DNA from: Cellulomonas marina
GTDB lineage: Bacteria > Actinomycetota > Actinomycetes > Actinomycetales > Cellulomonadaceae
Reading direction: 5' to 3'
DNA: 64,000 bases
Assembly (NCBI RefSeq): GCF_900111925.1
Contig: NZ_FOKA01000007.1
Span: 124,001-188,000, forward strand
The notes under the pieces were generated by a model. The model was not told the origin of the DNA. It saw nothing but the letters and a program-made list of their open reading frames with translations, and did not search any database. Shown piece by piece: positions 15,598 through 23,181 of this stretch. The translations under genes were made by a program, and so were the position numbers. How positions within the stretch are numbered: the first letter of the stretch is position 1; every line of letters starts with the position of its first letter.

Positions 15598-15917
15598 GGC
15601 CACCCCCGCGACGACCGCCACGACGCCGGTGCAGCCGTCGGCCAGGGCGCGACCGACGCTCCGCCGGCGCCGCCCCCCGCCGCGGCGCGCACCGCACCCG
15701 GGAGGTCGTCCACCACGTCGCGCAGGGCGGCCAGGCCGACCCGCAACCGCGTGAGCCGCTCCGTCGCCCCGTCCGCGGCCGGCCCGCGCCAGGCGTCGTC
15801 GAGCCCCGGCGGCAGCGCCGCCTGCGCCGACGCCACCGCCACCGCCGCGTGGTGCAGCAGCACGAGGACGTCGACCGGGAGGTCGGCGCCGGGCGCGGAC
15901 GAGGGGGAGAGCGGCAC
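15594..15917 (-). CDS. WXG100-like small helical protein
   Basis: 107 residues. It has the size and helical Ala/Leu/Val composition of WXG100 proteins, with a W-x-G turn in DDAWRGPAADGATERL (about residue 45) between two predicted helices. No signal peptide. GTG start; its stop overlaps the hydrolase start. The pairing with a DUF1023 hydrolase is known from actinobacterial ESX-linked toxin-type loci. Secretion is inferred, because no secretion machinery is visible nearby. The 162 bp upstream contain no gene. Confidence 0.6.
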   Translation of the reverse strand: MPLSPSSAPGADLPVDVLVLLHHAAVAVASAQAALPPGLDDAWRGPAADGATERLTRLRVGLAALRDVVDDLPGAVRAAAGGGAGGASVAPWPTAAPASWRSSRGWP

Positions 15918-16079
15918 GCGGGCGACGGTACGAGCGCACCGGCGCCCGCAGGGTCGACGGCGGCCGCGACGTGGGCGCGCGCGGCCGACGACGGGCTGGG
16001 GACGGCCCGATGACAGGCCCCGGTCCCGCGACTGCCGGGACGCGGGGGGCGACCGGCGCCCCGTCCGCCCGCACGCGTC

Positions 16080-16760
16080 CTAGAGCCCGGCGAGCAGCTC
16101 CCGCATCTGCGCGATCTCCGCCGTCTGGTCCTCGACGACGCGACCCGCCAGCTCGGTCGCCTCCGGCGCCCTGCCCTCCTCGAGCTCCTGCTCGGCCATC
16201 GTCACCGCGCCCTCGTGGTGGGCGACCATGAGCTCGAGGAAGCGCCGGTCGAACGCCGCGCCCTCGAGGCCCTCGAGCTCGGCCATCGCCTCCTCCTGCG
16301 TCAGGCCGTCCATGGTCATGCCCGCCATGTCGTGCCCGGACCCGCCGTGACCCTCCATGTCGTGGCCCTCCGTGTCGTGACCCTCCATGTCGTGGCCCGC
16401 CTCCGCGTCCGCGGACACGTCCTCGCCCCACGCCTCGAGCCACCCGGTCATCGTCGCGATCTCGGGCCCCTGCGCCGCGGAGATCCGCCCGGCCAGCGCC
16501 CTCACGTCCTCGCTGCCGGCGCGCTCCACGGCGAGGTCCGCCATGTCGATCGCGCCCTCGTGGTGCACGACCATCATCTGCGCGAACGCGACGTCGGCCG
16601 CGGCGTGGGTCGCGCCGGCGGACGCGGTCGCCCCGTCCGCCCCCGACGCCGCCCCCGACGCCGCCCCCGCGCCGCCGTCCGACCCGCCGCATGCGGCGAG
16701 CCCGGCGGCGACGACGAGGGCGGTCGCACCCGCGAGGAGGCGGTGGGTCGAGCGGGTCAC
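16080..16760 (-). CDS. DUF305 lipoprotein with a His/Met-rich insertion
   Basis: 226 residues. A signal peptide ends in a lipobox (GLAACGG, Cys near residue 24). Two DUF305 halves are present: AFAQMMVVHHEGAIDMADLA (about residues 58-77) and RRFLELMVAHHEGAVTMAEQ (about 170-190), each with the M-x2-HHxGA motif. Between them is a segment rich in His and Met (HDMEGHDTEGHDMEGHGG) that could bind copper or another soft metal. GGAGG lies 7 bp before the GTG. It is divergent from a two-component system, which might regulate it (inference). Some DUF305 proteins are associated with copper tolerance. Confidence 0.88.
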   Translation of the reverse strand: MTRSTHRLLAGATALVVAAGLAACGGSDGGAGAASGAASGADGATASAGATHAAADVAFAQMMVVHHEGAIDMADLAVERAGSEDVRALAGRISAAQGPEIATMTGWLEAWGEDVSADAEAGHDMEGHDTEGHDMEGHGGSGHDMAGMTMDGLTQEEAMAELEGLEGAAFDRRFLELMVAHHEGAVTMAEQELEEGRAPEATELAGRVVEDQTAEIAQMRELLAGL

Positions 16761-16949
16761 GGCGGACCTCCGAGGGTGAGCGCGGCACGGGGCCGGGCGG
16801 GGGGGAACGGGGGCGTGCAGGACAGCACCTCCAGCATCACCCGCCCCCGGCCGTGCCGCGGCCCGGCCACGATGAAGATCCGATGTCGATCGCGCCCTCG
16901 TCACCCACGCGCCGCCCGCGACGACCCGGGTCCTCGCGATGATGACGCG

Positions 16950-17720
16950 GTGCAGTCCTCCTCCCAGCCGTTTCCGGCCCCCGCGTCCGGCGCGCCCGGA
17001 GCGTCCGGACCGCCCCGGCGGCGGGCGGTCGTGGTGGACGACGAGGTGCCGCTCGCCCGGCTCGTCGCCGGGTACCTCGAGCGCGAGGGGTTCGAGGTGC
17101 GGCTGTGCCACGACGGCGCCGCCGCCCTGCCGCTGCTGCGCGAGGTCGACCCGGACCTCGTCGTGCTCGACCTCGGCCTGCCGGGGCTCGACGGCCTCGA
17201 CGTGTGCCGTCGGCTGCGCGAGTTCTCCGACTGCTACGTCCTCGTGCTGACGGCACGGGCCGAGGAGGCCGACACGCTCGTCGGGCTCGCCGCGGGTGCC
17301 GACGACTACGTCACCAAGCCCTTCAGCCCCCGCGAGCTCGTCGCCCGCGCGCAGGTGCTCATGCGTCGGCCCCGCCGGCCCGTACCCGCGCCGGACGCAC
17401 CGCGCCCGCCGCGGCCGCCCCTCGTCGTCGGGGCCCTGGTGCTGGACCCCGAGGCCCGCGAGGTGCGGCTCGACGGCGTCGAGGTGCCGCTCACCCGCAC
17501 CGAGTTCGACGTCCTGCACGCGCTCGCCGCGCGGCCGGGCACCGCGCTGACCCGCCGCGAGCTCGTCGACGCGGTGTGGGGGCCGGGCTGGGTGGGCGAC
17601 GTGCACCTCGTCGACGTCCACGTGCTGCACCTGCGGCAGAAGCTCGGCGACACGGCCGAGCGGCAGCGCGTCGTCCGGACCGTACGCGGCGTGGGCTACC
17701 GGATCGGGGAGGGACGGTGA
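16950..17720 (+). CDS. OmpR/PhoB-family response regulator
   Basis: 256 residues. Receiver domain (about 30-150): acidic pocket VVVDDEVPLARLV, phospho-acceptor Asp in LVVLDLGLPGLDG (about residue 74), Thr in VLTARAEE and Lys in VTKPFSPREL. A Pro-rich linker precedes a winged-helix DNA-binding domain (about 165-250) with LTRTEFDVLHALA and VVRTVRGVGYRI. GTG was taken as the start because it is the first in-frame start before the receiver; no clear ribosome site is present, so a slightly different start is possible. Its stop overlaps the kinase start. Target genes unknown; the divergent DUF305 gene is a candidate. Confidence 0.92.
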   Translation: MQSSSQPFPAPASGAPGASGPPRRRAVVVDDEVPLARLVAGYLEREGFEVRLCHDGAAALPLLREVDPDLVVLDLGLPGLDGLDVCRRLREFSDCYVLVLTARAEEADTLVGLAAGADDYVTKPFSPRELVARAQVLMRRPRRPVPAPDAPRPPRPPLVVGALVLDPEAREVRLDGVEVPLTRTEFDVLHALAARPGTALTRRELVDAVWGPGWVGDVHLVDVHVLHLRQKLGDTAERQRVVRTVRGVGYRIGEGR

Positions 17721-18849
17721 GCGCGTCCACCCGGTGGGGCCTCGGCCCCCGTCTCATGCTGGCCCTCGCGCTCGTGCTGCTCGTCGGCGGGCTCACGGCC
17801 GCGGCCGTCGCCCTCGCCGTCGGGCCGGGCGTGTTCCACGAGCACATGGTCCGGGCCGGGGTCGACGACCACGACGCCGCCGTCCTGCACGCCGAGGAGG
17901 CGTTCCGCTCGGCCGGCGGCTGGTCGCTGGCCCTCGCCCTCGGGGCGGCGGCGGTGACCTCGCTGGCCGTGTGCGCGCTGCTCACGCGCCGGGTCGGCCG
18001 GTCGCTCGGCGCCCTCGCGCACGCCGCGTCCGGCATCGGCGCCGGCCGGTACGGCGCACGTGTCGCACCCCCTGGGCTGGGGGCGGAGTTCGACGACCTC
18101 GCCGCGGCCTTCAACCGCATGGCCGACGACCTGGCGGAGGCGGACCGGCTGCGCTCGCGGCTGCTGGCCGACGTCGCGCACGAGCTCCGCACGCCGGTCG
18201 CGACGCTCGTCGGCTACCTCGAGGCGGTCGAGGACGGGGTGCAGCCCCTCGACGCCGGCACGGTCGCCGTCCTGCGCGCCCAGGGCGACCGGCTCACGCG
18301 CCTGGCCGGGGACCTCGCGCCGCCGTCACCCGCGCCGAGAGCGGCGAGCTCGTCCTCGACCGGCGTCCCGTGACGGCTGGCGCGCTGCTCGACGCCGCGG
18401 CGCGGGCCGCGGCGGACCGGGCCGTCGCCGCGGGAGTGGAGCTGACTGTGACGGGCTCGTCGGACGCCGTGGTCCACGTCGACGCCGACCGGGTCGCGCA
18501 GGTGCTGGACAACCTGCTCAGCAACGCGCTGCGGCACACGCCGCGCGGCGGGCGCGTGGTCCTCGACGCGCGGCGGGAGGGCGACCGCGTGCTGCTGCGC
18601 GTCGCCGACACCGGCGAGGGGATCGCGGCGGAGCACCTGCCGCACGTCTTCGAGCGCTTCTACCGCGCCGACACCGCCCGCGACCGGGACCACGGCGGCT
18701 CGGGCATCGGCCTGGCGATCAGCAGGGCCCTCGCCGAGGCGCACGGCGGCACGCTCACCGCGACGTCGCCGGGGCCCGGGCGCGGTACCGAGGTCGTGCT
18801 GGCGCTCGCCGCGGCGGACGGCCCGGCCCCGCGTCCGACGGCCGGCTGA
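17717..18849 (+). pseudogene. Sensor histidine kinase interrupted by a frameshift
   Basis: Partner of the response regulator, starting at the GTG that overlaps its stop. The first frame encodes two membrane segments (about residues 12-34 and 75-95), a HAMP-like region, and the phospho-acceptor box LLADVAHELRTPVATLVGYLEAVEDG (His about 155). After LAGDLA near 18317 the frame shifts: the kinase continues in another frame as AAVTRAESGELVLDRRP, with N box NLLSNALRHT, G1 VADTGEGI, F box FERFYR and G2 GGSGIGLAI, to the stop at 18849. One base missing, or two extra, in GCGCCGCCGTC explains it. Unless this is a sequencing error, the kinase lacks its ATP-binding domain. Confidence 0.85.
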
Positions 18850-18891
18850 GGCACGGGCACCCCGTCCGGCGGTGGGGGACGCGGTGGGATC

Positions 18892-20373
18892 ATGACGCCC
18901 ATGACGGCCCCCGACACCGCCCTGCCCCCGGTCCCCGCGCGCGTCGTGCTGGCCGACGTCGAGCCGGCCATCGCGCTGGGCCCGCTCGACGGCCGCTACC
19001 GCCCGACGGTCGCCCCGCTGGTGGACCACCTGTCGGAGGCGGCGCTCAACCGGGAGCGGTTGCACGTCGAGGTCGAGTGGGTGCTGCACCTCACCGAGCA
19101 CGGCGTGGTGCCCGGCGCCCCGACGCTCGACGCCGTCGAGGCCGACTACCTGCGCGAGGTCGTCACGTCCTTCGGCGCCGACGAGATCGCCGAGCTGGCG
19201 GAGATCGAGCGCACGACGGTGCACGACGTGAAGGCCGTCGAGTACTTCCTCAAGCGCCGCCTGGCCGCCGCCCCCGAGGTGCTGGGCCGGCCGACCGTGC
19301 TGCCCGCCGCCGCCGAGCTCGTGCACTTCGCCTGCACCAGCGAGGACGTCAACAACCTGGCGTACGCCCGCATGGTCCGCGGCGCGGTGCGGGACGTGTG
19401 GGCGCCGGCCGCCACGGCCCTCGTCGACGAGGTCGCGGCCCTGGCGCACCGGTACGCGGAGGTGCCGCTGCTGGCCCTCACGCACGGCCAGCCCGCGACG
19501 CCGACGACGCTGGGCAAGGAGCTGGCCGTCCTCGCGCACCGGCTCCGGCGCCAGCTGCGGCGCGTGGCGGGCGACGAGTACCTCGGCAAGATCAACGGCG
19601 CCACGGGCACGTACGGCGCGCACGTGGTGGCGGTCCCCGGGGCGGATTGGGAGGTCGTCGCACGGACGTTCGTCGAGCGCCTCGGCCTGACGTGGAACCC
19701 GCTGACCACGCAGATCGAGTCGCACGACTGGCAGGCCGAGCTCTACGCCGACGTCGCCCGCTTCCACCGCGTCCTGCACAACCTGGCGACGGACGTGTGG
19801 TCCTACATCTCGCGCGGGGTGTTCCGGCAGGTGCCGGTGGCGGGCGCGACGGGCTCGTCGACGATGCCGCACAAGGTCAACCCCATCCGGTTCGAGAACG
19901 CCGAGGCCAACCTCGAGATCTCGTGCGCGCTGCTCGACACGCTGTCCGCGACCCTCGTCACCAGTCGCCTGCAGCGCGACCTGACGGACTCCACCACCCA
20001 GCGCAACATCGGCCCGGCCTTCGGGCACGGGCTGCTGGCCATCGACAACGTCCGCCGCGGGCTCCGCGCGCTCGACGTCGACACGGACCTGCTGGCGCGC
20101 GAGCTCGACGAGAACTGGGAGGTCCTCGGCGAGCCCGTGCAGTCCGTCATGCGCGCCGCGGCCGTCGCCGGGGTGCCCGGCATGGACAACCCCTACGAGC
20201 GGCTCAAGGACCTCACGCGCGGCCGCCGGCTCACGGCGCAGGACATGCGGGAGTTCGTCGCGGGTCTCGGGCTGCCCGACGAGGCCGCCGCGCGGCTGGC
20301 CGCGCTGACCCCGGCGACCTACACGGGGCTGGCCGCGTCGATCGTCGGGCACCTGGAGGACGCGCCGCGCTGA
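18892..20373 (+). CDS. purB: Adenylosuccinate lyase
   Basis: 493 residues. It cleaves SAICAR and adenylosuccinate to release fumarate in purine synthesis. It is the long (E. coli-like) class: LGPLDGRYRP at the N-terminus, FACTSEDVNNLAYARM, THGQPATPTTLGKEL, KINGATGTYGAH and the fumarase/lyase signature GSSTMPHKVNPI (about residue 322) with the catalytic Ser loop. ATG start; a second in-frame ATG three codons later is also possible. It lies 42 bp after the kinase and is followed by a bidirectional hairpin; it probably has its own promoter, but none is obvious. Confidence 0.96.
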   Translation: MTPMTAPDTALPPVPARVVLADVEPAIALGPLDGRYRPTVAPLVDHLSEAALNRERLHVEVEWVLHLTEHGVVPGAPTLDAVEADYLREVVTSFGADEIAELAEIERTTVHDVKAVEYFLKRRLAAAPEVLGRPTVLPAAAELVHFACTSEDVNNLAYARMVRGAVRDVWAPAATALVDEVAALAHRYAEVPLLALTHGQPATPTTLGKELAVLAHRLRRQLRRVAGDEYLGKINGATGTYGAHVVAVPGADWEVVARTFVERLGLTWNPLTTQIESHDWQAELYADVARFHRVLHNLATDVWSYISRGVFRQVPVAGATGSSTMPHKVNPIRFENAEANLEISCALLDTLSATLVTSRLQRDLTDSTTQRNIGPAFGHGLLAIDNVRRGLRALDVDTDLLARELDENWEVLGEPVQSVMRAAAVAGVPGMDNPYERLKDLTRGRRLTAQDMREFVAGLGLPDEAAARLAALTPATYTGLAASIVGHLEDAPR

Positions 20374-20389
20374 CGGGCGCTCGCCACCT

Positions 20390-20408
20390 CCGGCGCGCTG
20401 CGCGCCGG
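20390..20408. terminator. Bidirectional hairpin between purB and a small convergent gene
   Basis: Perfect 8-bp stem CCGGCGCG / CGCGCCGG with a 3-nt loop, placed between the two convergent stop codons. Confidence 0.65.
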
Positions 20409-20419
20409 ACGACGAGGGG

Positions 20420-20608
20420 TCAGCGGCGCCCGCGCCGCCGCTGCCGACCGAGCAGGTCCGCCGCGCCCTGGACACCGCGCGTGAGGCGGGTGCGACCGGA
20501 CCGGCGCTCGAGGCCGCGGCCGGCGGCGCCGAGCGCCTTCGCGCCCAGCGGCACCAGCACGGCGGCGATCACCCAGCGCCGCAGCGCTCGGGACAGGAAC
20601 ATCCACAT
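20420..20608 (-). CDS. Small basic membrane-associated protein, unknown
   Basis: 62 residues: MWMFLSRALRRWVIAAVLV start, one short hydrophobic stretch (WVIAAVLVPLGAKALGAAG, about residues 12-30), and a strongly Arg-rich tail. GAGGAG lies 6 bp before the ATG and codon third positions are almost all G/C, which supports a real gene. It resembles small actinobacterial membrane peptides often annotated as hypothetical. It is convergent with purB and lies downstream of hemA on the same strand, 161 bp away. No function can be assigned. Confidence 0.6.
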   Translation of the reverse strand: MWMFLSRALRRWVIAAVLVPLGAKALGAAGRGLERRSGRTRLTRGVQGAADLLGRQRRRGRR

Positions 20609-20769
20609 GCGGGTCTCCTCGGGGTGGCGGTGTGCGCGGCGCACGTGCGCCGCCTCTGCCCCGATGCTCGCCCAGGTCGGTCCGCCCCGCGCGCCGAGGG
20701 GCGCACCGAGGGGTGCGCCGGTGGCGGCACCGAGGACGGCACCGAGGACGGCACCGAAGGGCCGTGGCG

Positions 20770-22056
20770 TCAGGCCGGGGCGCCCGCGTCGAGCGCCAGC
20801 ACCGGCACGTCGATCGCGGCGAGCTGCGCCAGGGCCGCGGCGAAGCCGGCCCCGTCGCCGTCGCGGGCCGCCGCCCGCGCGCGCACGGTCGGCCCGTGCA
20901 GCGCGCGCCGCACGCGCCGGCGCAGCGCCCGCTCGGCACGCTCGTCGCGGGCGTCCTCCGGCAGGGCGGCCAGCGCCGCCTCGAGCCCGCCGAGCACGCG
21001 CGTGCGCTCGGCGACGACCGCCGGGTCCCACGCGCGGATGCGCCGCTCCGCCTCGAACCCCGCCGCCATCTCGGCGGCGACGGCGCGCGCCTCCGCGACG
21101 GCCGCGTGCTCGTCCGGCGCGTGCTCGGCGACCGTGTGCAGCGTGACGAGGTGCACGCCGGGCAGGTCCCCCACGCGGGGGTCGATGTCGTGCAGGAGGG
21201 CCAGGTCCAGCACGGTCAGCGGGCGCGGCGCGGCACCGTCCCGACCTGCCTCGTGCCGGGCCGCCTCGAGGTGCTCCGCGGTGAGCACGGGCCCGGCCGC
21301 GCCGCTGCAGGCGACGACGAGGTCGGCGTCGCGCACCTCGTCGGCCAGGTCGCGCCCCGGCGGGACGGCGTCGACGCCGCGGGCGGACGCGAAGTCCCCC
21401 GCGCGGCCGGACGGGGAGAACACGCGGACGTCGCCGCAGCCCCGGGCGCGCAGGGCCGCGAGGCTCGCACCGGCGTAGGACCCCGTGCCGACGAGCACGC
21501 AGCGCACCGCCGACCAGTCCGGCAGGTCCCGCTCGGCCAGGTCGAGGGCGACCCCGACGACCGACCGCCCGGTGGCACCGATGCCCGTGCGCGCCTCGAC
21601 CGCCCGCGACGAGCGCGAGGCCGCCTGGAACAGCGTCTCGAGGTCCGGGGTCGTCGTGCCGTCCCGGCGCGCGGAGGCGAGGGCGCGCCGCACCTGGCCG
21701 GCGATCTCCCGCTCCCCGACGACCATGGACTCCAGGCCGCTGGCGACGCCGAACAGGTGCGCGCTGACCTCGCGGTCGACGAGCAGCCGCAGGTGCGCGG
21801 CCACGTCGGTGGGCGCCAGGCCGGAGCGCGCGCCCACCGCCCGGGCCACCGCGGTGCGGGCGTCGCCCACCGCGTCGGCGTCGGGCACGTCGACGTAGAG
21901 CTCCAGACGGTTGCACGTGGCGAGGGTCACGGCCCCACGGACCGGACCCCTGGCCGCCACGAGCTCGGCTCCGACGGCCGCAGCATCCGTGGAGAGCCTG
22001 TCGAGCACCGACAGGTCGAGGTCGTGGTGGCTCGCGACGAGACTGACGAGCACCAC
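20770..22056 (-). CDS. hemA: Glutamyl-tRNA reductase
   Basis: 428 residues. NADPH-dependent reduction of glutamyl-tRNA to glutamate-1-semialdehyde, the first committed step of C5 haem synthesis. The catalytic Cys is in TLATCNRLELY (about residue 48); GLESMVVGEREIAGQVRRA is the conserved tRNA/active-site region, and VLVGTGSYAGASLAALRARG is the nucleotide-binding fold. The product is used by hemL about 8 kb away. Two adjacent GTG codons are possible; the first lies 7 bp after TTCAAT, which could be a -10 box for a leaderless mRNA, because no ribosome site is present. Divergent from hemE with only 45 bp between. Confidence 0.95.
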   Translation of the reverse strand: MVLVSLVASHHDLDLSVLDRLSTDAAAVGAELVAARGPVRGAVTLATCNRLELYVDVPDADAVGDARTAVARAVGARSGLAPTDVAAHLRLLVDREVSAHLFGVASGLESMVVGEREIAGQVRRALASARRDGTTTPDLETLFQAASRSSRAVEARTGIGATGRSVVGVALDLAERDLPDWSAVRCVLVGTGSYAGASLAALRARGCGDVRVFSPSGRAGDFASARGVDAVPPGRDLADEVRDADLVVACSGAAGPVLTAEHLEAARHEAGRDGAAPRPLTVLDLALLHDIDPRVGDLPGVHLVTLHTVAEHAPDEHAAVAEARAVAAEMAAGFEAERRIRAWDPAVVAERTRVLGGLEAALAALPEDARDERAERALRRRVRRALHGPTVRARAAARDGDGAGFAAALAQLAAIDVPVLALDAGAPA

Positions 22057-22063
22057 GTGCTCG

Positions 22064-22101
22064 ATTGAAACACGCCGGTAATTGTCCGGCACAATCGTGT
22101 G
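22064..22101. promoter_or_regulatory. Divergent hemA/hemE promoter region, probably leaderless on both sides
   Basis: An AT-richer 45-bp gap. Toward hemE: TTGAAA (22065-22070), 19 bp, then CACAAT (22090-22095), then 6 bp to the GTG. Toward hemA: TTCAAT on the minus strand lies 7 bp before the GTG, with TTGTGC 19 bp further upstream. Neither gene has a Shine-Dalgarno sequence. An inverted repeat ATTGT-CCGGC-ACAAT (22081-22095) covers the hemE -10 and could be an operator. Assignments are by eye. Confidence 0.5.
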
Positions 22102-23181
22102 GTGAGCCTCCCACAGCAGCACCCCCTCGTCGACGGCCGGACGACGAATTCGCCCCTCGTCCAGGCGTATACCGGACGGGGCGGGGCGACCCGTCCGGTG
22201 TGGTTCATGCGGCAGGCGGGGCGGTCGCTGCCGGAGTACCGGGCGGCCCGCGCGGGCACGGCGATGCTCGACTCGTGCCTCGACCCGGCGCTGGCGTCGG
22301 AGCTGACGCTGCAGCCCGTCCGGCGGCACGGCGTGGACGCCGGCATCTTCTTCTCGGACATCGTCGTGCCGCTGCGGCTCGTCGGCGTCGACGTGGAGAT
22401 CAAGCCCGGCGTCGGGCCGGTCATCGCGGACCCGGTGCGCACGGCCGACGACGTCGCGCGGCTGCGCGACCTGGGACCCCTGACCGCGGAGCGCCTCGCG
22501 CCGGTGGCCGAGGGCGTCGCGCTCACGGTCGCGGCGCTGGGCACCACGCCGCTCATCGGCTTCGCGGGGGCGCCGTTCACGCTGGCCGCGTACCTCGTCG
22601 AGGGCGGGCCGTCGCGGGACCACCTGGCCGCCCGCACGCTCATGCACGCCGACCCGGCGGTCTGGGACGACCTGCTGACCTGGGCGGCCGACGTCACGGG
22701 CACCTTCCTGCGGGCCCAGGTCGAGGCGGGCACGAGCGCCGCGCAGCTCTTCGACTCCTGGGCCGGGTCGCTGTCGCTGGCGGACTACGAGGCACGGGTG
22801 GCGCCGGCGTCGGCGCGGGCGCTGGGGCACGTGCGCGACCTGGGCGTCCGCACCGTGCACTTCGGCACGGGGACGAGCGAGCTGCTCGTCGCCATGCGCG
22901 ACGTGGGCGCGGACGTCGTCGGGGTGGACCACCGGCTCCCGCTCGACGAGGCCGTGCGCCGCCTCGGCGGCACCACCCCCGTGCAGGGCAACATCGACCC
23001 CGCGCTGCTGTTCGCGCCCTGGCCGGTGCTGGAGGCGCACGTCCGGGACGTGCTCGCGCGCGGTGCCGGCGCCCCCGGGCACGTGGTGAACCTCGGCCAC
23101 GGCGTCCCGCCGGAGACGGACCCCGACGTGCTCACCCGCGTCGTGCGGCTCGTGCACGACGTGGAGGTCGGGGAGGCGTGA
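22102..23181 (+). CDS. hemE: Uroporphyrinogen decarboxylase
   Basis: 359 residues. Decarboxylates the four acetate groups of uroporphyrinogen III to give coproporphyrinogen III. The substrate-binding signature WFMRQAGRSLPEYRA (about residues 33-47), FSDIVVPLRLVG with the catalytic Asp region, IGFAGAPFTLAAYLVEGG and NLGHGVPPETDPD are all present. Three overlapping GTG codons are available; the one giving VSLPQQHPL was chosen because it lies 6 bp after a -10-like CACAAT and no ribosome site exists. An in-frame GTG three bases earlier is the alternative. Its stop overlaps the hemY start. Confidence 0.96.
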   Translation: MSLPQQHPLVDGRTTNSPLVQAYTGRGGATRPVWFMRQAGRSLPEYRAARAGTAMLDSCLDPALASELTLQPVRRHGVDAGIFFSDIVVPLRLVGVDVEIKPGVGPVIADPVRTADDVARLRDLGPLTAERLAPVAEGVALTVAALGTTPLIGFAGAPFTLAAYLVEGGPSRDHLAARTLMHADPAVWDDLLTWAADVTGTFLRAQVEAGTSAAQLFDSWAGSLSLADYEARVAPASARALGHVRDLGVRTVHFGTGTSELLVAMRDVGADVVGVDHRLPLDEAVRRLGGTTPVQGNIDPALLFAPWPVLEAHVRDVLARGAGAPGHVVNLGHGVPPETDPDVLTRVVRLVHDVEVGEA

